The notes: a model not told the origin generated them from the letters alone. DNA of 37,100 nucleotides from an uncultured Verrucomicrobiales bacterium (GCA_937930235.1 CALGLJ010000031.1:1-37100); one strand, 5' to 3'. Counted from the first letter of the stretch, positions 16,458-26,001 are shown. Numbers and translations: made by a program.

Positions 16458-17648
16458 ATGTCAGCGCCTCATGTTCTTATCCTCGGTACTGGGGAATATG
16501 TGACCGGATTTGTCAATGGAGGAGAAAGTGATTCTGATAAAGGGGCAGGGGTGGTTGGTTTGACATGCTTTGATCTCAGGCAACGGGGGCTTGTGGGTGA
16601 CATTCTCATGGCGGGGACGCAGGGGACGAAGTTCCCGCAGCTTCGAGCGCACTTACAGCGCGTTATTGGAGATCGTTATGGGATGGAAACCTCGTTTCGC
16701 TCGTTTCCTGCGGATGAGGTGGAGAAAGATCGTGAGGCTTGGAAGAGGGCATTGGATGAGGCTGATGTGGTGCTGGTGTTCACCCCTGATGATCTTCATT
16801 TTGAGATGGCGAAGGCGGCAGTGAAAAAGGGGAAGCATGTGCTAATAGCGAAACCTTTGGTCAAGACCTTGGCCGAGCATGAGGAGCTGGCTGATCTCGC
16901 GGCAGAGAATGGGGTGCTGGTTTGTGTGGAGGTGCATAAGAGGTGGGATCCTGTTTATGCTGATGCGCGGGAGCGGATTCGTCACTTAGGTGATTTTTCG
17001 TACTTTAATTCTTATATGAGTCAGCCGAAATCTCAGCTCGAAACATTTGGAGCATGGGCTGGGCAGTCGAGTGACATTAGTTATTATCTCAATGCACATC
17101 ATATTGATTTTCACGTTTGGACGATGGAGGGGATGGCGCGTCCAGTTTCGGTAGTGGCATCGGCTTCAGATGGGGTGGCAAAAGGGATGAATCTTGAGAC
17201 GGAAGACTCGATCACCTTGATGGTTCATTGGGAGCATGTTTCGGGCAATCGAGGAACGGCTGTCTATACCTCGGCGTGGTCTGCTCCGAAAGCGGAGGTG
17301 CATTCGCAGCAACGTTTTTTCTGTTTGAGTCATGGAGGAGAAGTGCGGGTGGATCAGGCCCACCGTGGATATGAAGTCGCCACGGATGAAGCCGGATATG
17401 CTTCTCCAAATCCACTCTTCATGCGCTACGGGCCGGACGCTTCGGGAGCATTTGTCGGGCAGGGTTCATATGGCTATGCCAGCATTGCACACTTTATCCA
17501 GGCTGCGGATTCGATTCGCGGCGGAGAAACTGTTGCGAGCGATTGGGACGAGCGATTGGCGACGGTGTCAAAGACAAAAGCCACCACCGCCATTTTGGAG
17601 GCGGGGCGACTGAGCTTGGATGGAGGCGGAGTCCGGATTGATTTGTAA
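16458..17648 (+). CDS. Gfo/Idh/MocA-family NAD(P)-dependent oxidoreductase
   Basis: This 396-residue cytoplasmic enzyme has an N-terminal Rossmann segment (VLILGTGEYVTGFVNG, residues 6-21). It has the family signature around residues 106-134 (VLVFTPDDLHFEMAKAAVKKGKHVLIAKP), where the usual EKP is AKP but the catalytic-type Lys132 is kept. The substrate-domain motif LNAHHIDFHVW (211-221) supplies the His/Asp pair. Members oxidise sugars, inositols or sugar acids. The long variant Rossmann loop (GGESDSDKGAGVVGLTCFD) differs from the typical GxGxxG. The exact substrate cannot be assigned. It lies between two secreted LTD-type genes and converges with the second. Confidence 0.88.
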   Translation: MSAPHVLILGTGEYVTGFVNGGESDSDKGAGVVGLTCFDLRQRGLVGDILMAGTQGTKFPQLRAHLQRVIGDRYGMETSFRSFPADEVEKDREAWKRALDEADVVLVFTPDDLHFEMAKAAVKKGKHVLIAKPLVKTLAEHEELADLAAENGVLVCVEVHKRWDPVYADARERIRHLGDFSYFNSYMSQPKSQLETFGAWAGQSSDISYYLNAHHIDFHVWTMEGMARPVSVVASASDGVAKGMNLETEDSITLMVHWEHVSGNRGTAVYTSAWSAPKAEVHSQQRFFCLSHGGEVRVDQAHRGYEVATDEAGYASPNPLFMRYGPDASGAFVGQGSYGYASIAHFIQAADSIRGGETVASDWDERLATVSKTKATTAILEAGRLSLDGGGVRIDL

Positions 17649-17661
17649 AGACTATGACGCG

Positions 17662-19617
17662 CTATGGTGCGGTCATAGGAGAAATGATGCGGAAGAACAT
17701 CCTAGGCGCAGTCCCTTCGAATTGGTAGGTGCGTCTGAGGTAGCTTGTTCCGAGAGGGGAGGCGATTTCATTAACCATCGGGAATTCCGTGGTGACCCAA
17801 TTCTGGAGATCAGGGCTTCGTTCCGCGCGTGGAGTAGGAAAGGTGGTGTCATCGATTCGGACATCGAAGGTGATATTTCCGTTCGAGGGGCCGATCAAGG
17901 TCATCGGGAATGAGTTTCCATTTGTCGGGTCTCCTCCGAAGAGGAATTCGGAAGCGTCGGAGAAGCCATCCCCATCGGTATCGCTTCCCGAGGTGGCATC
18001 GGTGATGTTGAAGGTACGTTGCCAGCGTTGGAGCGAGGTGCCGATGAAGGCGTCGAAATTCTGCGGTCGATCATCGAGGTCAGCAGCGTCGGCAAAGAGG
18101 TTGGGTGATCCAAAAGTCGAGCTTGATGAGCCGGGATCGTAGCCATCTAATCCGCCTCCCTCCACGCTGAGTCCAGTGATGGTTGGCGCAGGGTCATCTT
18201 CAAGTTCGAGAATTTCCGTGTTTCCGATTCCTTCAAGGCCGCCGATCCCTTCTCCGGCGGGGCCGAAGAGTGTCATTCCGTTCTCATCCAAGATGCGAAT
18301 GGCGGTGTTACTGGGGCCAATAGGGGCAGGATTGTCATCGACTCCGTCTAAGAAGTTGGGGTCATCAAAATTGACGTTTGCAGATTGGAAGCCATCGACG
18401 GCGAGGTCGCCACCACGATTCAGATCAGTGGCCTCAGAGCTGAAGGTAAGAATGGTGCCACTAGGAAGATCTTTCCAAAAAGGATCATCATTGAGTGATC
18501 TGGTGTAACTCGGAGTAAAGACGCCCTCTTCGACAGATCCGATTTCGATGGTCCATCCACTGGCATTTACGAGGGAGGGGCCGCCATCACCTGTAATGAC
18601 AAATTCGACCCAATTGCCCCCATTTCCCAGCACGCGACCAAAGAAAGAGTCTTCCGAGCCTGTTTCTCCTACATCTGGCTCTCCTCCGAGAAATTCATCA
18701 TCATCGACAGCATTGAATTCGTTGAGAATTATGGGGCTGCTGGTTGGATTGACGTAGAAGCGATAGGTTCGCTGGATGTCTGCAGTTTCGGCGACTCCGT
18801 CGGAGAGTTCGAGCACGAGGAGATTTTCACCGACGTCTGCGGCAGAGGGCGTGCCGCTGACTGGAGCGGAGCCATCGGTGATCGCGCCGAGGGTGAGCCA
18901 ATCCGGACCCTCTAGGATGGAGAGGGAGAGAGTGTCGTTTGTGTTGGGATCGTTGACTTGGATGGGGAACTGGAGAGTGGAAATTTCAGTGCCTGCGATC
19001 AGGCTGACACCTGCGATGCCGAGAAATTCCGGGGGCAGGGGAGAGGCTGGTGCTGCGGCAAATCCCGGAGAGCCTGTATCTGCCTCAAGTTCCATGCTTT
19101 CGATGGCTCCAAACTCGCCACTGGTACTTTTTGCTCCAGGAACTAGTCCGCCATCTCTTAGTCGTGCGAAAGAGAGGCCGGAGGTTGCTGGTCCAAATTG
19201 AAATTGATCAACGATGTTACCCGAGGGATCGAAAAGATAAACGGTCTCTCCGTTAGAGCTGAGACCGGATGGCTCGACGGCAAATTCCGTGCGGAGAAAG
19301 ATGCGAATATTTGCAGGGATTTGCCACGTCTGGCGAAAGGCGGCAAGGCTGGCGGTGTCACTTTCTCGTAGCACGAGCAGGGATTCACCTGCGGCGAGAT
19401 CGTGAGACGGGAAAACCGAACGATCCGCTGGCAATAAGGAATCAGCAAAGCTCAATCCGTTCATATTGACGGTAGCTGTTCCAGTATTGGTGATTTCGAG
19501 CCAATCTCCATTAATTGTATTTAAATCATGTCTGCTGGAAGACATGATTTCCGTGATGATGAGTTGACCTGAAGCGAGCGAGGACAGCGAGAGAAGAAGT
19601 GGTGCGATCTTAAACAT
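17662..19617 (-). CDS. Secreted lamin-tail-domain protein with Ig-like and calcium-binding segments
   Basis: This 651-residue protein has a signal peptide (residues 1-17, ending ASG). A lamin tail domain follows (LIITEIMSSS...GDWLEITNTGTATVNMNGLSFAD, to about residue 150). Next is a putative Ig-like segment of the cadherin/dystroglycan type (FPIQVNDPNTNDTLSLSILEGPDWL...VSGTPSAADVG). A second LTD-like region begins IILNEFNAVDDDEF. Near the C-terminus DTDGDGFSDASEFLFGGDP is a thrombospondin type 3-like calcium site. The final beta segment (AERSPDLQNW...RMFFRIIS) resembles that of the LTD protein at 14900-16360. Probably an extracellular structural or adhesive protein; no enzyme motif was found. 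Confidence 0.88.
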   Translation of the reverse strand: MFKIAPLLLSLSSLASGQLIITEIMSSSRHDLNTINGDWLEITNTGTATVNMNGLSFADSLLPADRSVFPSHDLAAGESLLVLRESDTASLAAFRQTWQIPANIRIFLRTEFAVEPSGLSSNGETVYLFDPSGNIVDQFQFGPATSGLSFARLRDGGLVPGAKSTSGEFGAIESMELEADTGSPGFAAAPASPLPPEFLGIAGVSLIAGTEISTLQFPIQVNDPNTNDTLSLSILEGPDWLTLGAITDGSAPVSGTPSAADVGENLLVLELSDGVAETADIQRTYRFYVNPTSSPIILNEFNAVDDDEFLGGEPDVGETGSEDSFFGRVLGNGGNWVEFVITGDGGPSLVNASGWTIEIGSVEEGVFTPSYTRSLNDDPFWKDLPSGTILTFSSEATDLNRGGDLAVDGFQSANVNFDDPNFLDGVDDNPAPIGPSNTAIRILDENGMTLFGPAGEGIGGLEGIGNTEILELEDDPAPTITGLSVEGGGLDGYDPGSSSSTFGSPNLFADAADLDDRPQNFDAFIGTSLQRWQRTFNITDATSGSDTDGDGFSDASEFLFGGDPTNGNSFPMTLIGPSNGNITFDVRIDDTTFPTPRAERSPDLQNWVTTEFPMVNEIASPLGTSYLRRTYQFEGTAPRMFFRIISPMTAP

Positions 19618-19638
19618 CGTTTCCTAACTTTCTCACAG

Positions 19639-19696
19639 CTTTCAGGAACATAAAGCTGAAAGTCTTAATCTTGAGTTCATGCCGTCCGAAGGCATG
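19639..19696. repeat. Two inverted repeats in a divergent promoter region
   Basis: CTTTCAG (19639-19645) with CTGAAAG (19656-19662), and CATGCC (19678-19683) with GGCATG (19691-19696), are perfect inverted repeats. They fill the 87-bp gap between the divergent LTD-protein and XapX-like genes. They may be operators or leader hairpins; the second stem ends eight bases before the XapX-like start. Confidence 0.4.
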
Positions 19697-19704
19697 CTGG
19701 GTCC

Positions 19705-19875
19705 ATGATGATTGCGCTAGCTTCTTTGGGGACCGGTATCGTAGTGGGTCTCGTGTTTTCGATTCTCAAGCTTCCCTTACCCGCACCACCAGTATTGGCG
19801 GGGATTCTTGGAATTGTGGGGATCTTTCTAGGAGGAGAAATTTGGAGACTCATTAGTGAACGCTTTTTTAGCTAA
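19705..19875 (+). CDS. XapX-like small membrane protein (DUF1427 family)
   Basis: A short frame of 56 codons encodes an almost wholly hydrophobic protein with two predicted membrane segments joined by [24 protein letters not shown]. The segment order GxxVGLxFSxLKLPxPAPPxLAGxLGIxGIFLG matches the XapX domain (DUF1427) pattern from memory. Two consecutive ATGs (19705 and 19708) could start it. Family members are found near nucleoside and other metabolite transport or degradation genes; the biochemical role is unknown. It ends four bases before the deoA ATG, so the two are almost certainly co-transcribed. Confidence 0.85.
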   Translation: MMIALASLGTGIVVGLVFSILKLPLPAPPVLAGILGIVGIFLGGEIWRLISERFFS

Positions 19876-19879
19876 AACA

Positions 19880-21190
19880 ATGATCCCGCAGGAGATTATT
19901 CGTAAGAAGCGTGATGGAGGAGTCCTCACGAAGGAAGACATTGCTTTCATGACGGCTGGCATCGGTAATGGGAGTATTTCTGAAGGGCAAATTGCCGCCT
20001 TTGCGATGGCTGTTTTTTTCAATGGAATGACTCTCGCTGAGCGGGTGGCTTTGACTGAGGGAATGCGGGATTCGGGGGTGACCTTGCAGTGGAAGCTCGA
20101 TGGCCCCGTCCTTGATAAGCATTCGACGGGAGGAGTGGGCGATCATGTCTCTCTGATATTGGGGCCGCTTGTGGCTGCATGTGGAGGATATGTTCCCATG
20201 ATTTCCGGGCGGGGTCTGAGGCACACTGGAGGCACGCTTGATAAGCTCGATAGCATCCCGGGTTATGAGACCATGCCGGGGAATGCGAAATTCACGGAAG
20301 TGGTGAAGGCATGCGGAGTGGCGATTATCGGTCAGACGAGTGATTTGGCTCCGGCAGATCAGCGCTTTTATGCCACGCGAGATATCACGGCGACGGTGGA
20401 GTCAATCGACCTCATTACGGCATCCATCCTTTCGAAAAAATTGGCGGTCGGGCTGGAGGCACTTGTCATGGATGTCAAGACAGGGAGTGGGGCTTTCATG
20501 CGGGAGTATGAAGACGCTTTGAGTTTGGCCCAAAGCATCGTGGAAGTGGCGAATGGATCAGGGATTCAGACGAGTGCGCTCATTACTGATATGAATGAGC
20601 CGCTCGCAGGCAGCGCAGGCAATGCCCTTGAGGTGGATGAGGCGATTCGGTTCCTGCGAGGAGAAAATGAACGGTTTCGTCTCGAAAGCGTGGTGATGGG
20701 ACTTGCGGCAGAGCTATTGGTCCTCGGGGGGCTCGCTGCTGATCGAGAAAAGGCAAAAATGGATCTTAAAAAAGCGCTTAGTTCAGGAAAGGCCGCAGAG
20801 GTGTTTAATAAAATGGTACACGGATTGGGTGGACCGAGTGATTTGATTGAGCGCCCTTCGGAATACCTCCCTGTTGCGTCCATGAGGAAGACCGTACTAG
20901 CGAAAGAGGGGGGATGGATTTCTCAAATCGATACCCGAGAGATTGGAATGGCGGTGGTAGAGATGGGTGGAGGTCGAATGCGCGCGGAAGATGAAATTGA
21001 TCATGCCGTGGGACTGAGCGATTTCATAGAATTGGGAGATCGAGTCGAAGCGGGTGATCCTCTCTGCACGGTTCATGCGCAAGATGATAGCCAATTTGAG
21101 AAAGCAGCTCAACGGGTGCAGTCCTCGATCAAGCTCTCCGACCATGAGGTCGGAGGACAACCGGTGATCTACGAAGTCGTATCGGCGTGA
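19880..21190 (+). CDS. deoA: Thymidine phosphorylase
   Basis: Thymidine phosphorylase splits thymidine with phosphate into thymine and 2-deoxyribose 1-phosphate, in pyrimidine salvage and catabolism. The ATG at 19880 ([14 protein letters not shown]) gives 436 residues and matches the usual N-terminus; a GTG at 19856 would overlap the XapX-like gene. Signature regions are intact: [63 protein letters not shown] and [16 protein letters not shown]. The similarity to the enterobacterial enzyme is strong along its length. It ends one base before the stop of convergent gltB. Confidence 0.96.
   Translation: MIPQEIIRKKRDGGVLTKEDIAFMTAGIGNGSISEGQIAAFAMAVFFNGMTLAERVALTEGMRDSGVTLQWKLDGPVLDKHSTGGVGDHVSLILGPLVAACGGYVPMISGRGLRHTGGTLDKLDSIPGYETMPGNAKFTEVVKACGVAIIGQTSDLAPADQRFYATRDITATVESIDLITASILSKKLAVGLEALVMDVKTGSGAFMREYEDALSLAQSIVEVANGSGIQTSALITDMNEPLAGSAGNALEVDEAIRFLRGENERFRLESVVMGLAAELLVLGGLAADREKAKMDLKKALSSGKAAEVFNKMVHGLGGPSDLIERPSEYLPVASMRKTVLAKEGGWISQIDTREIGMAVVEMGGGRMRAEDEIDHAVGLSDFIELGDRVEAGDPLCTVHAQDDSQFEKAAQRVQSSIKLSDHEVGGQPVIYEVVSA
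21136..21155. repeat. Perfect hairpin inside the deoA 3' end
   Basis: CTCCGACC and GGTCGGAG are exact 8-bp arms around ATGA, within the last 60 bases of deoA and 37 bp beyond the gltB stop on the other strand. No T-run follows in either direction. Because the two genes leave no intergenic space, it may serve as a 3' stabilising or transcription-stopping element. Confidence 0.45.
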
Positions 21191-21191
21191 T

Positions 21192-24100
21192 TTAGGCCAT
21201 TACACCATCAGCGTCTTCGTGCTGGTGTTCGGCGAGCTCGAGGGCGTGTTTTTCTTTGGGAATGACTCGTACGATTTTAGGAAGGATGGTTTTCCAGTTG
21301 TCGAGGATCTCTTTTGCTCGCGGAGAGTTGGTTTTTTCGAAATGGGATTCGATGAGTGGTTTGAGAGTGTCGATATCGACTTGGCGTGAGATGGGGAGGG
21401 CGACCACCATCTCTTCATTGAGCCGGCTCTGGAACTTACCATCAATGTCATAAATGTATGCGGTGCCTCCTGACATTCCTGCACCGAAGTTTTTTCCGGT
21501 GAGTCCGAGGATGATGGCGAGGCCATTGGTCATGTATTCACAGCCGTGGTCTCCGGTCCCTTCACAAACCGCAGTAGCACCAGAATTACGCACGCAGAAG
21601 CGCTCTCCGGCACGGCCATTTAAGAAGACCTGGCCGCCGGTGGCCCCGTAGAGACAGGTGTTTCCTGCAATGGAGTTTTTCGCAGCTTCGAAATTTGTGC
21701 TGATGCCTTGCGGGGGATGGACGATGATTTCGCCCCCGGCCATGCCCTTTCCGACGTAGTCATTTCCTTCTCCGATCAGGGTGAGCTTGATGCCATTTGT
21801 CAGGAAGGTACCAAAGGACTGCCCTGCTGTGCCGTTGAACGTGAGGTTGATGGTGTTGGCGGGGAGGTCATGGTTGCCGAAAATTTCGGCGACTCGGCCT
21901 GCGGTGCGGGTGCCGATGTTGCGATCCGTATTGACCACGTCGTAGGTGCCTTCGAATGGGCCACGGTCCATGAGGCCGGCGGTGGGATTGTCTCCTTCAG
22001 CGGCGTCACTATGAGCTGCGAGGTCTCGCAGGATTTCGAGATCGAGTGCGGGTTTGTGAATACCGTCATTGCGGGCGTCGGTGCAGACTCGAACGGCATC
22101 CTTCTCGGCCTGGTCTGCAATGACTGCGGAAAGGTCGACGAGATTTGCCTTGGGGTGATTTTCGATTTCTTTTTGGACTAAAAATTCGCTTGGTCGTCCG
22201 ATGAGTTCATCGAGGCTGCGCGCTCCGAGAGAGGCGATGATTTCGCGTGCTTCGGTGGCGACCCCCATCATGAAGTTCACGACATGATCGGGAGTGCCCT
22301 TAAATTTTGCGCGCCACTTGGGGTCGGTCGTCGCGACTCCGACGGGGCAGTTGTTCAGGTGGCATTTACGGACATAGACACAGCCCATCGCGATCATGGC
22401 AATGGTACCGAAGTTGAATTGTTCCGCGCCGAGGAGGGCGGCGATGACGATGTCACGACCATTGCGTAAACCGCCATCAGTGCGGAGGGTGACGCGGTTT
22501 CGGAGATTATTGGCCATGAGAACCTGATGGGTCTCGGAGATGCCGAGTTCCCACGGGAGTCCGGCATGCTTCGTACTTGAGAGGGGAGAGGCGGCGGTGC
22601 CGCCATCGTGACCGGAGACGAGGATGTTGTCTGCACTTGCTTTTGCCACTCCAGAAGCAATGGTGCCGACGCCGGATTCGGAAACGAGTTTCACCGTGAC
22701 CTTGGCTCCTGGATTCACCTCCTTGAGGTCATGGATGAGCTGAGCAAGATCCTCAATGGAATAGATGTCATGATGTGGTGGGGGCGAGATGAGCTGCACC
22801 CCTGGTTGAGTATTGCGGAGGCGAGCAATGAGAGAGTTGACCTTATGACCTGGTAACTGTCCGCCTTCGCCGGGCTTGGCTCCTTGGGCCATTTTGATTT
22901 CGATCTCGCCACAATTGACGAGGTAGTGGGCGCTGACTCCAAAGCGACCGGAGGCGACTTGTTTAATGTAAGAGCGCGCCATGTCTCCATTGGGGTAGGG
23001 TTGGAAACGGCGGGTGTCTTCGCCCCCCTCACCCGAGTCGGACTTACCGCCGAGACGGTTCATGGCGATGGCGAGTGTTTCGTGAGCTTCAGGTGAGAGC
23101 GCGCCCATCGACATGGCGGCTGTGGTGAAGCGTTTGACGATTTCTTCTGCAGGTTCCACTTCCTCAAGAGGCACCGCGGAGTGTCCCGTGGTGAATTCGA
23201 GCATGTCTTTGATCGTGATGGGGTCCTTAGCAAGTGAGGCTTTCACGTAATTTTCGTAGTCATCTTTTTCTCCATTTTTAATGTAGGTGTGGAGGTTTTT
23301 GATGACATCAGTGGTGAGAGCGTGCTCTTCCCCAGATTTGCGGAAGCGATTATAGCCAGGGTCACCGAGGTCGAGAGGCTTGTTTTCCGTTTCTTGCTGC
23401 CAGCCTGCGCGGTGGCGGTTGAGCGATTCTTCTGCGATGTCCTCGAAGCTCACGCCGCCGATTCGGCTATGAGTTCCGGAGAAGGCGAAATCAATGACAT
23501 CTTTGCCAATGCCGAGTGCTTCAAAAATTTGAGCGCCTTGATAAGAATTGAGAACGGAAATTCCCATCTTGGACATGATTTTCAAGAGACCTTTTTCGAG
23601 AGCCTTGCGGTAGTTTGCCATGGCCTTCTCGGGAGAAAGATCTTCGCCCAATTTTTTCTTGGTATCAGATGCTAAGACTTGTCGGACGGTGGCGTAGCCA
23701 AGGTATGGACAGACGGCCGTGGCTCCGAATCCGAAGAGACATGCAATTTGGTGCGTGTCGCGGGCTTCACCAGTTTCGATCACGAGAGAGGTCCGGAGAC
23801 GCTTGCGGACGCGGGTGAGATGATGGTGAATGGCGCCCGTGGCGAGAACCGACGGGATCGGGACGTGGTCGTGACCTGTGGTGCGGTCTGAGAGAATGAG
23901 GATTTCGATTTTTTCGTCGACTGCTTTTTCTGCCTCGGCGCAGATCTGGTCGAGGGCTTCTTTGAGGCCGGGAGCGCCAGCGGAGACGGGCCAGGTGCAG
24001 TCGATAATTCGGCTTGGGAATCCGTGCTCGGTTCTTTCTTTGATCGCCGTGAGCTCTTGCTCAAAGAGGATGGCAGACTCCAATTGCAAAATGCGAGCGT

Positions 24101-25784
24101 GGCGTGGTGTTTCCTTGAGAAGATTGCGCTCTTTGCCAAGTCCGGCGCCTAGAGACATGACAGCCCATTCTCGGATGGGGTCAATGGGTGGATTGGTGAC
24201 TTGGGCGAAAAGTTGTTTAAAGTAGGTGAAAAGAAGGCGCGGATAGCGGGAAAGTGGAGCGAGAGGAATGTCATCACCCATGGAGAAAACCGCTTCTTGA
24301 GCGCCTTTCATCATGGGAGGGAAGACCATGTCGAGATCTTCTGCGGTGATTCCTTGAGTGACCTGATGGCGAGAAAGCTCGATGGGATCGAAGTCTTCAG
24401 ATGGGGTGTGAGGTTCAGCGGAGGCGTAGTCTTTGAGCTCGACGCGGTTTTCATCGATCCAAGTGTGATACGGTTGCTGAGCGGCGAGCTTTTCTTTCAG
24501 CTCCCGATCATAGAGGAGTTCTCCGGTCTCGGTGTGAGCAGACATCATTTGTCCGGGGCCGAGGCGTCCCCGGCGGATGATCTTCTCATTGGGAAGGGTA
24601 ATCGCTCCCGACTCAGAGCCAATATAAAGGAGGCCATCCTCCGTAAGAGTGAAGCGGCTGGGACGGAGGCCATTTCGGTCGAGTCCGGCACAGAGTTTGA
24701 TCCCATCGGTAAAGACGAGCCCCGCAGGGCCATCCCAAGGTTCGGAGAACGATCGATTATAGTCGTAGAACGCTTTAATTTTTTCAGAAATCTCATGATC
24801 GTGGCGATACGCGGGAGGGACGAGCATGCACATGGCGTGCTCGATGGACCGGCCAGACAGAGTGATCACTTCCAGAGCATGGTCGAGGGAAGCGGAATCT
24901 GATTCGTTGGAAGAGAGAAGGTTTTTGAGGAGATCGAGATCGTCTCCCCAAATTTCGGAATCAAAGAATTCTTCGCGAGAAGCCATCCAGTTACGATTTC
25001 CTCGCACGGTATTGATTTCGCCATTATGGCACATCATGCGGAAGGGCTGGCCCAGAGGCCAAGCGGGGAAGGTGTTGGTGGAGAATCGCTGGTGGTAGAG
25101 CGAGATGCCTGTTTGGAAATCAGAATCCTGAAGGTCGGAGTAAAACGCCCGGAGCGTGGCGGGCATGGCGAGTCCTTTGTAGGAAATCAGGCGGCTCGAA
25201 AGAGTCGGAATGTAGAAATTCGGGAGATCTTCGAACTCTCGTTCGATTTCGCGGCGGACGAGGAAGAGGGTGCGCTCGAAGGTGTCTTGGTCGATCCCTG
25301 CGGGCTTGCTCATCAGCAAATGCTGGATGTTTGGCTGAGATTTTTTAGCGATGACGCCGAGTTCGTCAGGATGAACGGGGACTTCCCGCCAGCCGATGAA
25401 GGGAATATTGCGTTTCGCGACTACCGATTCAGTGAAGCTTTGAACATGTGACGCTGCTGAAGCATCATCTCCGGGAAGGAAAAAGACCCCGACTGCGAGA
25501 TCGTCTGCATCACCAGTGTAACCAAATTTTTCAGATGCTTTAGCAAAGAGGGGGCGGGGAATCTGAGCGAGGATGCCGGATCCATCACCAGTCTTCATAT
25601 CAGCATCGACTGCTCCCCGGTGCTCCATATTGCAGACGGAGGTGATGGCATGGTCGATCACATCGTATGATTTCTTCCCATTGATGTAAGCGATCGCCCC
25701 CATTCCGCAATTCGCGGTTTCATTGTCCCAAGAATGAAGTGTGCCGGAGGTGTCTGGTGTGAAACGTGGATCGTATTGATTCAT
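21192..25784 (-). CDS. gltB: Glutamate synthase large subunit (GOGAT)
   Basis: This 1530-residue enzyme makes glutamate from glutamine and 2-oxoglutarate. The N-terminal class II glutamine amidotransferase begins at Cys26 (NCGMGAIAYING), implying removal of a 25-residue propeptide. The central and FMN-binding synthase domains follow, with KPGEGGQLPGHKVN and LVSGHDGGTAASP. The iron-sulfur cluster cysteines are CVYVRKCHLNNCPVGVAT (C-x5-C-x4-C, about residues 1134-1146). The C-terminal beta-helix GXGXG domain contains GKGMAGGEIIVHPPQG and GMSGGTAYIYD. Full length is normal. The small subunit gltD is not adjacent, so this could be the NADPH type with a distant partner or a ferredoxin-dependent form. 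No ribosome-binding site is visible. Confidence 0.97.
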   Translation of the reverse strand: MNQYDPRFTPDTSGTLHSWDNETANCGMGAIAYINGKKSYDVIDHAITSVCNMEHRGAVDADMKTGDGSGILAQIPRPLFAKASEKFGYTGDADDLAVGVFFLPGDDASAASHVQSFTESVVAKRNIPFIGWREVPVHPDELGVIAKKSQPNIQHLLMSKPAGIDQDTFERTLFLVRREIEREFEDLPNFYIPTLSSRLISYKGLAMPATLRAFYSDLQDSDFQTGISLYHQRFSTNTFPAWPLGQPFRMMCHNGEINTVRGNRNWMASREEFFDSEIWGDDLDLLKNLLSSNESDSASLDHALEVITLSGRSIEHAMCMLVPPAYRHDHEISEKIKAFYDYNRSFSEPWDGPAGLVFTDGIKLCAGLDRNGLRPSRFTLTEDGLLYIGSESGAITLPNEKIIRRGRLGPGQMMSAHTETGELLYDRELKEKLAAQQPYHTWIDENRVELKDYASAEPHTPSEDFDPIELSRHQVTQGITAEDLDMVFPPMMKGAQEAVFSMGDDIPLAPLSRYPRLLFTYFKQLFAQVTNPPIDPIREWAVMSLGAGLGKERNLLKETPRHARILQLESAILFEQELTAIKERTEHGFPSRIIDCTWPVSAGAPGLKEALDQICAEAEKAVDEKIEILILSDRTTGHDHVPIPSVLATGAIHHHLTRVRKRLRTSLVIETGEARDTHQIACLFGFGATAVCPYLGYATVRQVLASDTKKKLGEDLSPEKAMANYRKALEKGLLKIMSKMGISVLNSYQGAQIFEALGIGKDVIDFAFSGTHSRIGGVSFEDIAEESLNRHRAGWQQETENKPLDLGDPGYNRFRKSGEEHALTTDVIKNLHTYIKNGEKDDYENYVKASLAKDPITIKDMLEFTTGHSAVPLEEVEPAEEIVKRFTTAAMSMGALSPEAHETLAIAMNRLGGKSDSGEGGEDTRRFQPYPNGDMARSYIKQVASGRFGVSAHYLVNCGEIEIKMAQGAKPGEGGQLPGHKVNSLIARLRNTQPGVQLISPPPHHDIYSIEDLAQLIHDLKEVNPGAKVTVKLVSESGVGTIASGVAKASADNILVSGHDGGTAASPLSSTKHAGLPWELGISETHQVLMANNLRNRVTLRTDGGLRNGRDIVIAALLGAEQFNFGTIAMIAMGCVYVRKCHLNNCPVGVATTDPKWRAKFKGTPDHVVNFMMGVATEAREIIASLGARSLDELIGRPSEFLVQKEIENHPKANLVDLSAVIADQAEKDAVRVCTDARNDGIHKPALDLEILRDLAAHSDAAEGDNPTAGLMDRGPFEGTYDVVNTDRNIGTRTAGRVAEIFGNHDLPANTINLTFNGTAGQSFGTFLTNGIKLTLIGEGNDYVGKGMAGGEIIVHPPQGISTNFEAAKNSIAGNTCLYGATGGQVFLNGRAGERFCVRNSGATAVCEGTGDHGCEYMTNGLAIILGLTGKNFGAGMSGGTAYIYDIDGKFQSRLNEEMVVALPISRQVDIDTLKPLIESHFEKTNSPRAKEILDNWKTILPKIVRVIPKEKHALELAEHQHEDADGVMA

Positions 25785-25876
25785 GGTGAAAAAGTAACTA
25801 ATGGCGTGTTCTAAGCAGATTCTCTGCCGAGGGGGGCGGGAAAATAAGCCGGACTTGGGGAAATTGCCAAGTGTTA

Positions 25877-25882
25877 CTTATA
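25877..25882 (-). promoter_or_regulatory. Possible -10 box for gltB
   Basis: Read on the minus strand, TATAAG lies about 95 bp upstream of the gltB ATG in an AT-rich stretch. No convincing -35 is spaced correctly, so this is tentative. Confidence 0.25.
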
Positions 25883-25949
25883 AGGAGAAATTGGACTAAA
25901 ATGGAAAAACACACCGTGGATTTTAATTTTTAGAACGAAAAAGGCTTAT

Positions 25950-25971
25950 TTTGAGCAAGATTTGAGCAAGA
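25950..25971. repeat. Exact 11-bp tandem direct repeat (candidate operator)
   Basis: TTTGAGCAAGA occurs twice, back to back, at 25950-25960 and 25961-25971, with no intervening base. The 11-bp period equals about one helical turn, so two protein subunits could bind the same DNA face. It lies between divergent gltB and the secreted-protein gene, about 25 bp upstream of a possible -10 (TAGAAT, 25996-26001) for the latter. Confidence 0.6.
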
Positions 25972-25995
25972 AATGTGGACAATTCCTTCTTGTGA

Positions 25996-26001
25996 TAGAA
26001 T
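25996..26001 (+). promoter_or_regulatory. Possible -10 box for the secreted-protein gene
   Basis: TAGAAT matches five of six bases of the TATAAT consensus and lies 12 bp before the ATG at 26014. No good -35 box is present, which would fit activator dependence through the tandem repeat just upstream, but this is inference. Confidence 0.35.

Noticed and set aside
17649-17680. Shared terminator hairpin between the oxidoreductase and LTD genes
   Set aside because: The TATGAC/GTCATA pairing needs bulges and is not followed by a T-run in either direction.
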